DNA of 64,000 nucleotides from CAZCAC01 sp964496575 (GTDB taxonomy: Bacteria > Planctomycetota > UBA1135 > GCA-002686595): NCBI GenBank assembly GCA_964496575.1, contig CAZCAC010000040.1:1-64000 (forward strand), given 5' to 3'. How positions within the stretch are numbered: the first letter of the stretch is position 1; every line of letters begins with the position of its first letter. Positions 25,453-33,279 of this stretch are shown here, one piece after another. The translations under genes were made by a program, and so were the position numbers. The notes under the pieces were generated by a model, which saw only the letters and a program-made list of their open reading frames with translations, was not told where the DNA came from and searched no databases.

Positions 25453-26244
25453 TCAGCGGCCGACGCCCGCCGGCTCGCGTTGCTCCACGCCGTCGACCAG
25501 CCACGAGACCGCGCGCCGCAGCATCACGCCTCGCCCCGGCGTCCGTTCGGGGTGCGGGCTCACCGCCATCGCTTGCCCCTCTCCGTAGACGCCCACCACC
25601 GCAGCCGGCGTCCCCGGCATCACCCCCGATGGCGCGCCATTGTCGGCGACCTCGCCGCGGAAGACGAGCAGCGTCGCGTAGTCGGGGATCTCGGGGCGCT
25701 CGGCGGGGGCGAGGATCGGGCCATTGATGTAGCGGAGCTCGAACGGGTCCTTCGGAGCGCCGAGCCACTCACGACCGCGGCGCGTCGATTCGATCGGAAC
25801 GTCACCCCTGCCGCGCCGCCAGTGCTCGCGGTCGATCACCTTGGCGTCGATGACCGCCAGCGCCCAGAGCTCTGCCGCGATCCCCGCCCGGGGCGGGCCC
25901 TCGGAAGGGAAGTACCGGTTGAGGTTGCCCTCCTTCTCCGGAAGGCCCGGGATCGTACGCTCGTTCGCGGCGATCGCCGGAGCACAGGCGCGAGGAACCA
26001 CCACCAGCCGCCCGCGGGCGATCGACCAGTGAGTGATCGCCTCCGCCGCGACGTAACCCGCCGGCTCGTTCCCGTGCACGCCGCCGACGATGAAGACCGT
26101 CGGACCCGGCGCCGCTCCGTCGATCTGGACCCAGGGGGTCTCGAAGCGCGTGCCCCAGGCGAGCGTGCCACCGCGCTCCTCCGCCGGCACGGTGGGGGAG
26201 AGGAAGGCGAAGGAGAGCAGGTAGAGGGCGATTGACATGAGCAT
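25453..26244 (-). CDS. Chimera: AstE/AspA-like desuccinylase N half fused to BPL_N-like amidotransferase C half
   Basis: 263 residues with a signal peptide (SIALYLLSFAFLSPTVPA). Residues 30-125 are a succinylglutamate desuccinylase/aspartoacylase-like M14 domain: GGVHGNEPAG carries the zinc-binding H57-x-x-E60 and EGNLNRYFP the NLNR signature. Residues about 128-255 match the second half of the BPL_N/class-I amidotransferase-like family: LIDAK-like VIDAKVIDREHWRRGRGD, LRYINGPILAPA, NGAPSGVMPGTPA and SPHPERTPG. The M14 part lacks its distal zinc and catalytic residues. The amidotransferase part lacks its Cys nucleophile but keeps the His-x-Glu of its triad. It looks like an in-frame deletion joining two neighbouring genes, real or from assembly. 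The junction is near 25840-25880. As encoded it is probably not an active enzyme. Confidence 0.75.
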   Translation of the reverse strand: MLMSIALYLLSFAFLSPTVPAEERGGTLAWGTRFETPWVQIDGAAPGPTVFIVGGVHGNEPAGYVAAEAITHWSIARGRLVVVPRACAPAIAANERTIPGLPEKEGNLNRYFPSEGPPRAGIAAELWALAVIDAKVIDREHWRRGRGDVPIESTRRGREWLGAPKDPFELRYINGPILAPAERPEIPDYATLLVFRGEVADNGAPSGVMPGTPAAVVGVYGEGQAMAVSPHPERTPGRGVMLRRAVSWLVDGVEQREPAGVGR

Positions 26245-26435
26245 GCAGGGAGGTCGGGGACCGATCCCGAGGGTAGCACGAGCCCGCGTCGAGGGCGACG
26301 GGGGCCGACGGATGCGGGACGTCCGGGACGATGAAAAGTCAAAACGCGCGGAACCGCCGTGCTGCCGGCCGGTTCACCTACGGCTCAGTCCCCGAAAGCC
26401 CTCACGCCCCACGGGCCTCACGAAGGGAGAGTGCC

Positions 26436-27245
26436 TTGAGCAGATTGCTGAAGACGATCGACGAGTTGCTCCGCGGACGCCTGACCCGGAAGGAGGATCT
26501 CGCCGCCGGCCGGATCGACATCCCCGTCGCCACGCTGGTCGTCGCCGGCCTGGCCCTGGGCGCCGCGTACGGGGTCTTCATGGGGCTGTACGCTCCACTG
26601 CGCGCGGAGAATCCCAGCTTCCTGCAGCTCCTGGTGACCGCTGCCAAGGTCCCGCTGCTCTTCCTGCTCACGCTGGTCGTCACCTACCCGTCACTGTACG
26701 TCGTCTCCGCGCTCTTCGACTCGAAGCTGAGGCATCGGGAGACGTTGCGGCTCCTCTTGATCGCGATGACCGCGAACCTCGCCCTCCTGGCGAGCCTCGG
26801 CCCGGTGACCGGGTTCTTCACGCTCTGCACCGAGAGCTACGCGTTCATGATCGTCCTGAACGTGCTGTTTTTCGGGGTCTCGGGGATCGTCGGGCTCGCC
26901 TTCCTGCGCAAGGCGCTGAGCTCGGTCTACGAGCGGTTCACGCCGCCTGCGGAGCCGGTGCCGATGCCGGTTCCCGTTCAGGCGAGCAACGGAGAGGAGG
27001 AAGAAGCGACGGCCCGGCCCCCCGTCGCTCGTCCACCGGTCCTGCGCCCGCGCCCTGCCCGGCCCGCGTCCTTCCGCGTCTTCACCTTCTGGACCCTGAT
27101 CTACGGGGTGGTCGGCGCCCAGATGGGCTGGGTTCTGCGCCCCTTCATCGGGACTCCCGATCTGCCCTTCGAGTTGTTCCGCGCGGAGCGTGAGTCGAAC
27201 TTCTTCGCAGCGTTCTTCCGCGCCTTCGGCAAGCTCTTCTCGTGA
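26436..27245 (+). CDS. Integral membrane protein, first of a tandem paralogous pair
   Basis: 269 residues starting at TTG 26436, with AAGGGAGA 5 nt upstream; this start aligns the N terminus (SRLLKTIDELLRGR) with that of the next gene. Five hydrophobic helices are visible: VATLVVAGLALGAAYGVFMG, KVPLLFLLTLVVTYPSLYVV, LRLLLIAMTANLALLASL, FMIVLNVLFFGVSGIVGLAF and, after a Pro/Glu-rich cytoplasmic-type loop, FWTLIYGVVGAQMGWVLRPF. The WVLRPFIG motif and the flanking FFRxE sequence recur in the second copy. I do not recognise the family. The stop overlaps the next start by 4 nt (GTGA), so translation is coupled and the two proteins probably assemble together. Confidence 0.8.
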   Translation: MSRLLKTIDELLRGRLTRKEDLAAGRIDIPVATLVVAGLALGAAYGVFMGLYAPLRAENPSFLQLLVTAAKVPLLFLLTLVVTYPSLYVVSALFDSKLRHRETLRLLLIAMTANLALLASLGPVTGFFTLCTESYAFMIVLNVLFFGVSGIVGLAFLRKALSSVYERFTPPAEPVPMPVPVQASNGEEEEATARPPVARPPVLRPRPARPASFRVFTFWTLIYGVVGAQMGWVLRPFIGTPDLPFELFRAERESNFFAAFFRAFGKLFS

Positions 27246-27883
27246 TCGCCGAGATCGACGGACTGCTGCGCGCCGAGGGTCGTCACGCGATCGGCCGGGG
27301 ACGGGTGCCGATCGAGCAACTCGCGCTGCTCGTGGTCGCGGGCGGCTTCTGCTACGGAGCGGCGATGGGGTCGTTCGGCGTGAGACCGCTTCAGGCGCTC
27401 TACTCGGGGATCAAGGTCCCGATCCTGCTCGCGTTCTCGACCGCGGTCTGTTTGCCGAGCTTCTACGTGCTGAACGCGGTGCTCGGCCTGCGCGAGGATT
27501 TTGCCGCGGCGCTGCGCGGAGTTCTGGCGGCCCAGGCGACGGTGGCGGTGACGCTGCTCGCGATGCTCCCCGTGGTCCTGCTCGCCTACGCCTCCAGCGG
27601 CAGCTACCGCTTCGCCACGTTCAGCAACGGCGTGATCTTCGCCCTCGCCACGCTGGCCGGGCAGCGCACGATGAACCGGCACTACCGGCCGCTGGTATCA
27701 GCCAATCGACGCCACGAGATCAGCCGGTGGTCGTGGATCGTGCTCTACACCTTCGTCGCCATCCAGCTGGCCTGGGTGCTGCGCCCCTTCATCGGTTGGG
27801 CCGAGAGGGAGGTCAGCTTCTTCCGGGAGGAGGCCTGGAGCAACGCGTACGTGGTGGTCGTGCGGGACGTGCTGGGGTTCTGA
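27242..27883 (+). CDS. Integral membrane protein, second of a tandem paralogous pair
   Basis: 213 residues from GTG 27242, inside the stop of the previous gene. It shares with that gene the N-terminal IDxLLR helix, IPxxxLxLLVVAG with GAAMGSFG, IKVPILLAFSTAVCLPSFYV, and the C-terminal QLAWVLRPFIG followed by an FFREE stretch. It lacks the Pro/Glu-rich loop of the first copy. Four or five membrane helices are predicted. The function is unknown. The pair is bounded upstream by the divergent chimeric gene and downstream by 222 bp before a secreted-protein gene. Confidence 0.8.
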   Translation: MIAEIDGLLRAEGRHAIGRGRVPIEQLALLVVAGGFCYGAAMGSFGVRPLQALYSGIKVPILLAFSTAVCLPSFYVLNAVLGLREDFAAALRGVLAAQATVAVTLLAMLPVVLLAYASSGSYRFATFSNGVIFALATLAGQRTMNRHYRPLVSANRRHEISRWSWIVLYTFVAIQLAWVLRPFIGWAEREVSFFREEAWSNAYVVVVRDVLGF

Positions 27884-28105
27884 GGCGGGCAACTCGCCCC
27901 GGTCGTGCTCGATCGCACGGCCGCCGTGCACAAGCGCTCTTCGATCCAGAGCGGCCTCATCACGTGCCGGTCAATCGACCGTCGGACGACGTAACCGGCT
28001 GCACGACGATGGTATACGTATTGCAGCACCTCGCGGCGTGGGGCTCGTTCCGACGCTCGCCATTCCATTCGATCGATCCGAATCCGGCAACCCAGGGGTC
28101 ATACG

Positions 28106-29782
28106 ATGAAGACAGGGGTTTCGAGAGCCGTTGTCGTTTCTGCCGTCGCGCTCGCTTCCTCGATCCTCGCGGCGGATTCGGCACTCTCCCAGGCACAGCT
28201 CTACCGGCTGGCGCACACCGATGAGTTTGCGCTGGAGCAGTTCGGGATCAGCTGTGATCTCAGCGGAGATCGCGCGATCGTGGAGTCGGACTGGAATCTG
28301 CACACAGGGATCTACTCCGGATCGGCGTTTCTCTACGACGTGACGACGGGACAGCAGCTGTTCGAGCTGCTCCCCTCGGACCTGCACGACTGGATGTCGT
28401 TCGGATACAGCGTCGCGATCGCCGGGGATCGGGCCGTCGTCGGTGCCTATTCCAACAGTGTTCCGAGCAGCAATCAGGGTGCGGCCTACCTCTTCGACGT
28501 GAACACCGGCCTGGAGCTCCAGAAACTCGTTCCGGCGGACAATGCGTCCGGCGACCACCTGGGAACCGGCGTCGCGATCACCGACGAATACATTGTCATC
28601 GGGGCGCCTGGCGACACCGTCAATGGTGCCTGGTCGGGCTCCGCCTACGTGTTCTCCACGGTGAGCGGCCAGGAGCTGCGCAAGCTCGTACCGGCCGATG
28701 GCAGCGCGAACGACAACTTCGGTTGCAGCGTGGCGGTCAGCGGGGATCGGATCGTCGTCGGGGCTTTCTACGACGATCCGAAGGGGTGGATCTCCGGCTC
28801 GGCCTACGTGTTCGAAGCGTCCACGGGAGCGGAGCTCTTCAAGCTCTCGCCCGCCGATGGCGCCGCGGAGGATCTCTTCGGCTGGCGGGTCGCCATCGAC
28901 GGGAGCAACGCGTTGATCGGCGCGTACCAGGACGACGACCAGGGAGTGAACTCGGGCTCTGCATACATCTTCGATGCGATGACCGGGGCACAGCTCCACA
29001 AGCTCCTCCCCAGCAGTGGAACGCCGAACACCAACTTCGGCTACGACGTCGCCGTTCGCGGTGGAGTCGTCGTCATCGGAAAACCGTTCGATCACACTAC
29101 CGAGCCCAACACGGGCTGCGCCTTCTCTTTCGATGCACACACTGGCGAGGAATTCGGCCAGCTACTCAGCGAGGACGGTCAGGCCGGCGACCAGTTCGGT
29201 TGGGGTGTCGGTGTCGACGGCAATCGAGCCGTGGTCGGGGCTCCCTTTCACGACAATCGGAGCGGCACGGCCTACCTGTTCGATCCGTTGCCCATCGGCA
29301 TCGCCTACTGCTTTGGGGACCTGGGCAGCGGCACGCCTTGTCCGTGTGCCAATGACAACGACGGAAGCGTTCCGGGCTCGGGATGTGCCAATGGGGCGTT
29401 CGCTTCGGGGGCGCAGCTGACCGCCGAGGGCAATCCGGGAGTGAGCGACGACACCCTTGTTCTCACCACGACGGGAATGGACCCGAACAACTCGGGCCTG
29501 TACTTCCAGGCGAACAACCGGATCGATGAAGGGAACGGTTCCTACTTCGGCGACGGCTTGAGGTGCGCGGGAGGTGGCCTCATTCGGTTGCAGGTTCGAG
29601 CTTCCAACGCAGCCGGCGTGTCCAGCACGACCATCTCGATCGCCGCGAAGGGTGGTGTGTCCGCGGGAGATACGAAGCGCTATCAGTGCTGGTACCGCGA
29701 CAACTCCGGGATGCAGCCGTGTGGGGCGGGGGTCTACGACTTCAACCTGTCCAACGGGTTCGAGATCACCTGGAGGCCGTAG
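28106..29782 (+). CDS. Secreted seven-bladed FG-GAP propeller with module A
   Basis: 558 residues from the ATG at 28106, with AGGGG 8 nt upstream. A signal peptide (about 1-29) precedes seven repeats of about 55 residues, each with the plan L-x-K/E-L-x-P-A/S-D...FG-x-x-VA-x-x-GDR-x-VVGA...GSAY-x-F-D-x-x-TG. Seven copies imply one complete beta-propeller. From 29306 comes module A: CFGDLGSGTPCPC, GSGCANGAFASGAQLT, GLYFQANN, GDGLRCAGG, RYQCWYRD and FNLSNGFEITWRP. Its coding end overlaps the end of the methyltransferase gene on the other strand by 17 bp. Extracellular or outer-surface binding is likely. Confidence 0.88.
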   Translation: MKTGVSRAVVVSAVALASSILAADSALSQAQLYRLAHTDEFALEQFGISCDLSGDRAIVESDWNLHTGIYSGSAFLYDVTTGQQLFELLPSDLHDWMSFGYSVAIAGDRAVVGAYSNSVPSSNQGAAYLFDVNTGLELQKLVPADNASGDHLGTGVAITDEYIVIGAPGDTVNGAWSGSAYVFSTVSGQELRKLVPADGSANDNFGCSVAVSGDRIVVGAFYDDPKGWISGSAYVFEASTGAELFKLSPADGAAEDLFGWRVAIDGSNALIGAYQDDDQGVNSGSAYIFDAMTGAQLHKLLPSSGTPNTNFGYDVAVRGGVVVIGKPFDHTTEPNTGCAFSFDAHTGEEFGQLLSEDGQAGDQFGWGVGVDGNRAVVGAPFHDNRSGTAYLFDPLPIGIAYCFGDLGSGTPCPCANDNDGSVPGSGCANGAFASGAQLTAEGNPGVSDDTLVLTTTGMDPNNSGLYFQANNRIDEGNGSYFGDGLRCAGGGLIRLQVRASNAAGVSSTTISIAAKGGVSAGDTKRYQCWYRDNSGMQPCGAGVYDFNLSNGFEITWRP

Positions 29783-30731
29783 GCCCGCCCTCGACCTTCC
29801 GCTTGCGGAACCAGAAACTCCCTCCGCCCGGGTCGGCCTTTCCACCCATGAGCTCCGCGAGGAGCTCGGGGTTCACGACCTTGTGGTAGTTGCTGCCGAA
29901 GCAGACGTCGAAGTCGGGGTTGCCGATCAAGAGCGCGAGGAGGAGGTATTGCTCGGTCCAGTAAATGTGGTGCTCGAGCGCCCAGCTCTTCGGGCAGGCT
30001 TCGGGGAGGAAGACGTCGTGTACGTGGATCATGAGATCCGCGGTCAACTGCGGCAGCACGCGAAGGTAGAGGTGCAGACAATCGCTGCCGAGCTTGACCG
30101 TGTGGGTCGAGTCGATGAAGAGCACATCGCCGTCCTGCAGCGCCTCGCGGAAGAAGGTCGGTGAGAGCGACTGGACCGGCTCCTCGATCAGCTCGGCGAG
30201 GTCGGTGCGCTTCTTCAGGTAGGGCTGCGGGTACGGCTCGACGCAGAGGATCTCGCCATGGCCGTTGCGCTCGAGAGCTTGGAGGGCGACGAGCGTGGAG
30301 AACCCCGAGCCGATCTCGAGCACGCGGCGCGGCTTCAGGTGGCGCAGGATGCAGTAGCTCGCCATCGCGTCGCTGTAGCTGAAAGTCGCGTTCTTCCAGA
30401 AGAAACCGCTCGGGTCTTCGCTGTCTCCCTCCTCGGGCGGGGCGAATTCCTCGGCGTACTGCTGGATCTCGGCGAGGAAGCCCCGCATCCGATCCGCGTC
30501 GAATACGGAGTCGAGCAGGTAGGGAGGCTCGTCCTCGGTGTACTCGAAGGAGCTCTCGACCTCTTCGACCGTCGGGACGGCGGAGTAGAAATTGGCGGGC
30601 AGCACGTGCAATCCGGCCGCGTTCAGCTTGCGACGCACGTCGATCTCGCACCAGCTGTACATCTGGGCGACCTTCACGAAGGCGTCGACACCCATGTGAC
30701 TCATGGCTTCCTTGTACTTGCGGAACTTCAT
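29766..30731 (-). CDS. Class I SAM-dependent methyltransferase (Methyltransf_24-like)
   Basis: 321 residues. RRVLEIGSGFSTLVALQAL is motif I of a Rossmann methyltransferase, ILCVEPYP is motif II, and DGDVLFIDSTHTVKLGSD with LMIHVHDVFLPE gives the post-I and acidic motifs of the Methyltransf_24/CmcI-like group, whose members often methylate sugars or secondary metabolites. A 110-residue helical N-terminal extension precedes the fold. The ATG at 30731 lies about 11 nt from a -10 box in a symmetric divergent promoter shared with the phosphofructokinase gene. The substrate is not predictable. Confidence 0.85.
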   Translation of the reverse strand: MKFRKYKEAMSHMGVDAFVKVAQMYSWCEIDVRRKLNAAGLHVLPANFYSAVPTVEEVESSFEYTEDEPPYLLDSVFDADRMRGFLAEIQQYAEEFAPPEEGDSEDPSGFFWKNATFSYSDAMASYCILRHLKPRRVLEIGSGFSTLVALQALERNGHGEILCVEPYPQPYLKKRTDLAELIEEPVQSLSPTFFREALQDGDVLFIDSTHTVKLGSDCLHLYLRVLPQLTADLMIHVHDVFLPEACPKSWALEHHIYWTEQYLLLALLIGNPDFDVCFGSNYHKVVNPELLAELMGGKADPGGGSFWFRKRKVEGGPTASR

Positions 30732-30740
30732 CTCGGGCGC

Positions 30741-30776
30741 GGATTGTAGCAGGATGGAGTCGCCCTGCTACAATCC
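30741..30776. promoter_or_regulatory. Symmetric divergent promoter between methyltransferase and phosphofructokinase
   Basis: A perfect 13-bp inverted repeat, GGATTGTAGCAGG (30741-30753) and CCTGCTACAATCC (30764-30776), with a 10-bp centre. Each arm contains TACAAT reading outward. The plus-strand copy (30769-30774) ends 6 nt before the ATG of the kinase gene, and the minus copy lies 11 nt before the ATG of the methyltransferase gene. The complement of each -10 box reads TTGTAG and falls near the -35 position of the opposite promoter. It may also be an operator, since a dimeric regulator could occlude both promoters. Confidence 0.6.
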
Positions 30777-30780
30777 CGCT

Positions 30781-31875
30781 ATGGCTACTCCCAAGCGCAT
30801 CGGCTTGCTCACCGGCGGCGGAGACTGTCCGGGGCTCAACGCCGTCATCCGTGCCGTCACCAAGGGCGCCCTCAACTGCGGCATCGAGGTCGTCGGGATC
30901 CAAGATGGCTTCCAGGGGCTGCTCGAGAACCGCACCCAGCCGCTCGGCTACGAGGATGTCTCGAACATCCTCACCACCGGAGGCACCATCCTCGGCAGCT
31001 CGAATCGGGCCAATCCTCGCCAGTTCCTCGTCGGCAAGGACGAGGACGGTCAGCCGATCTACGAGGACCGACGCGAGCAATGTGTGGATGTACTTCGCGA
31101 GCACCGGATCGACGCGCTGGTCGTCGTCGGCGGCGACGGGACGCTCACCATCGGACACGACTTCGTCGAGCTCGAGATCCCCAGCGTGGGCGTCCCCAAG
31201 ACGATCGACAACGACATCCACGGAACGGACATCACCTTCGGCTTCCTGTCCGCCACGGCCGTCGCCACCGACGCCCTCGATCGGGTTCACACTACCGCCG
31301 CCAGCCACCACCGGGCACTGATCGTCGAGGTGATGGGGCGCAACGCCGGCTGGATCGCCCTCCACGCGGGGGTCGCCTCGGGGTCGGACGTGATCCTGAT
31401 CCCCGAGATTCCCTTCTCGCCTCACCGCGTCTGTGAGGTGATCGAACGACGGGCCAAGGTCGGCAAGCGCTTCACCGTGCTCTGTGTCTCCGAAGGAGCC
31501 GCGCCGATCGGAGGGGAACAGGTGGTCCAGCGCCACGTCGCCGATCCGGCGGAGCCGAAGCGCCTGGGCGGTGTCTCCAGCGTCGTCGCCGAGACGATCG
31601 AGGAGCGCACCGGAGTCGCCGCGCGCTACGTCGTGCTCGGCCACGTCCAGCGCGGTGGTTCGCCGATCGCCGCCGACCGCGTCCTGGCCACCCAGTTCGG
31701 CCACGGGGCCGTGGAGCTCCTGAAGGCGGGTCAGCTGAACCGGATGATCGCCATGCAGGAGGGCCGTCTCACCAGCATCGACATCACCGAGCCGGCCGGC
31801 AAGCAGCGCCTGGTGCCGCCCGATCAACCCCTGATCGCGGCTGCCCGGGGCGTGTACACGTCGTTCGGCGACTGA
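30781..31875 (+). CDS. pfkA: 6-phosphofructokinase, mixed-substrate group
   Basis: 364 residues. It phosphorylates fructose 6-phosphate to the 1,6-bisphosphate in glycolysis. Motifs: LLTGGGDCPGLNAVIR (phosphate loop), VVVGGDGTLTIGHDF, VGVPKTIDNDIHGTD (catalytic Asp region), EVMGRNAGWIAL and HVQRGGSPIAADRVLAT. The residue pair that sorts the family is Gly in GGDG and Lys in PKTIDND. That corresponds to the mixed group, whose characterised actinobacterial members use ATP, whereas GGDD plus Lys marks the PPi enzymes. Donor choice cannot be settled from sequence alone. The ATG at 30781 is 6 nt after a TACAAT box, so the mRNA is probably leaderless; an earlier in-frame start at 30703 would lie within the divergent gene. 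Confidence 0.95.
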   Translation: MATPKRIGLLTGGGDCPGLNAVIRAVTKGALNCGIEVVGIQDGFQGLLENRTQPLGYEDVSNILTTGGTILGSSNRANPRQFLVGKDEDGQPIYEDRREQCVDVLREHRIDALVVVGGDGTLTIGHDFVELEIPSVGVPKTIDNDIHGTDITFGFLSATAVATDALDRVHTTAASHHRALIVEVMGRNAGWIALHAGVASGSDVILIPEIPFSPHRVCEVIERRAKVGKRFTVLCVSEGAAPIGGEQVVQRHVADPAEPKRLGGVSSVVAETIEERTGVAARYVVLGHVQRGGSPIAADRVLATQFGHGAVELLKAGQLNRMIAMQEGRLTSIDITEPAGKQRLVPPDQPLIAAARGVYTSFGD

Positions 31876-31890
31876 GCAATCACCGACCCG

Positions 31891-32130
31891 TTACCTCGCG
31901 CTGACGTGGAGCCGGCGGCGGGACTGCCGCCTCCGAGGTCCTCGTGTCAGTGATCTGCATGGAGTGGAAACGAACCAGACGACGTCGAGGCCGATGTGCA
32001 ACCCCAGCGGCCCCGGAAGGTGGTGGATTCCGACCATGCCGAGCACGACCAGGACCAGCCAGCCGAGGAATCGAAGGCTGACGCACCAGGCCAACGCATC
32101 ACCGAGCAGATCATCCAGGAACCAGAACAT
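31891..32130 (-). CDS. Possible small membrane protein
   Basis: 79 codons. LRFLGWLVLVVLGMVGIHHL and a second hydrophobic stretch (GLHIGLDVVWFV) suggest one or two membrane segments, followed by an Arg-rich tail. There is no clear ribosome binding site at 32130. It fills an otherwise empty 369-bp gap between the phosphofructokinase gene and RNase Z. No family is recognised. Confidence 0.4.
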   Translation of the reverse strand: MFWFLDDLLGDALAWCVSLRFLGWLVLVVLGMVGIHHLPGPLGLHIGLDVVWFVSTPCRSLTRGPRRRQSRRRLHVSAR

Positions 32131-32244
32131 GAGGAGAACCTACGTCCTTCGGCTGGAGTATTCGAGCGCGAGCGGCGGAAGTGAGGAATCCGCCGCATCG
32201 TACCCGTGTCCTCCGGCAGCGCCCCCTCCGAGACGGTTCGTCGG

Positions 32245-33180
32245 TTAGTCTCCCCTGTTCCCCGGTCTCGTCCGGTCGCGCTCGATTCCGATCACCATCC
32301 CATCCTCGGCCGCGACCACGTCGGGGTGGATCGCGGAGGCCTCGGCGATGAAGTCGTCGGTCTCGGAGTAGCGCTGGCTGAAGTGGGTCAGCACCAGCCG
32401 GCGAGCGCCGGCCCGGGCCGCGATCCGTGCGGCCTGTCGCGCGGTGAGGTGACCGTGCTGCCCGGCGTCGACCGCTTCGGATTCCAGGTAGGTCGCCTCG
32501 CAGATCAGGAGGTCGACGTCTCGCGCCAGCTCGACCGCCGCCTCGCACATCCGCGTGTCGGAGATGAAAGCGACGCTCTGGCCGCGGCGGAGCACGCCGA
32601 CGTCCTCGAGGCGAATCGTCCGGCCGTCGTGCTCGACGACCCCCTCACGCTTCAGCTGGCCGACGAGCGGGCCGGCGAGCCCCACGGCGGCCAGCTTCTC
32701 GGGATCGAGGTTCCACTGATCGACTTCCTGCACGCGATAGCCGAGACAGTCGACGCCGTGGTCGAGCAGACGGCACTCGACGGTCAGCTCGTCGTCCCGG
32801 TCGATCTCACCGGGTTCCGTGATCGGTCGCCCGCGGAGGGGGACGGCCTCGTAGTAGATCGACGCGTGGCACAGCCGATCGAAGAAGACCTGACCGGACG
32901 CGGGGTAGAAGGCGGTAATCGGGTGCGGGACCTGGTCGAGCGAGATCCGCTGCGCGATTCCCGCGAGCCCCAGGCAGTGGTCGCCGTGGAAGTGCGAGAT
33001 CAGGATCCGCGTGATCGCGGTCGCGGTCACGCCGTGGTGGACCATCTGACGCTGCGTACCCTCGCCTGGATCGATCAGGAAGCCGTGCGCGTCCCAGCGC
33101 ACGAAGTACCCGCTCTGGTTGCGGTGACGGGTCGGCACCTGGCTGCCGCTTCCCAAAATGACGAGCTCGCGGATGGACAT
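32245..33180 (-). CDS. rnz: Ribonuclease Z (tRNA 3' processing endonuclease)
   Basis: 311 residues, normal for the short bacterial form. It removes the 3' trailer from tRNA precursors in the cytoplasm. Metal ligands: ISHFHGDHCLGL (residues 62-73, His63/His65/Asp67/His68), SDTRMCE and LTHFSQRY. DPGEGTQRQM at about 38-47 is the RNase Z signature between beta strands. The insertion with HGVDCLGYRVQEVDQWNLD corresponds to the substrate-recognition region; the classic Gly/Pro-rich flexible arm is short. The gene is monocistronic or cotranscribed with the metallophosphoesterase 99 bp upstream. Confidence 0.95.
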   Translation of the reverse strand: MSIRELVILGSGSQVPTRHRNQSGYFVRWDAHGFLIDPGEGTQRQMVHHGVTATAITRILISHFHGDHCLGLAGIAQRISLDQVPHPITAFYPASGQVFFDRLCHASIYYEAVPLRGRPITEPGEIDRDDELTVECRLLDHGVDCLGYRVQEVDQWNLDPEKLAAVGLAGPLVGQLKREGVVEHDGRTIRLEDVGVLRRGQSVAFISDTRMCEAAVELARDVDLLICEATYLESEAVDAGQHGHLTARQAARIAARAGARRLVLTHFSQRYSETDDFIAEASAIHPDVVAAEDGMVIGIERDRTRPGNRGD

Positions 33181-33279
33181 CAGAACCTCGAGTGGTGAAT
33201 GGAGCCTCGAGCGCGAAGGGCCGGGAATTCCAACGGGGAATGTCCGATCTTCCGGGTCATCGGGACAGGCGCATCCAGG

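Noticed and set aside
31914..31931. GGCGGC / GCCGCC hairpin after the phosphofructokinase gene
   Set aside because: Only a 6-bp stem with no T tract; too weak to call a terminator.
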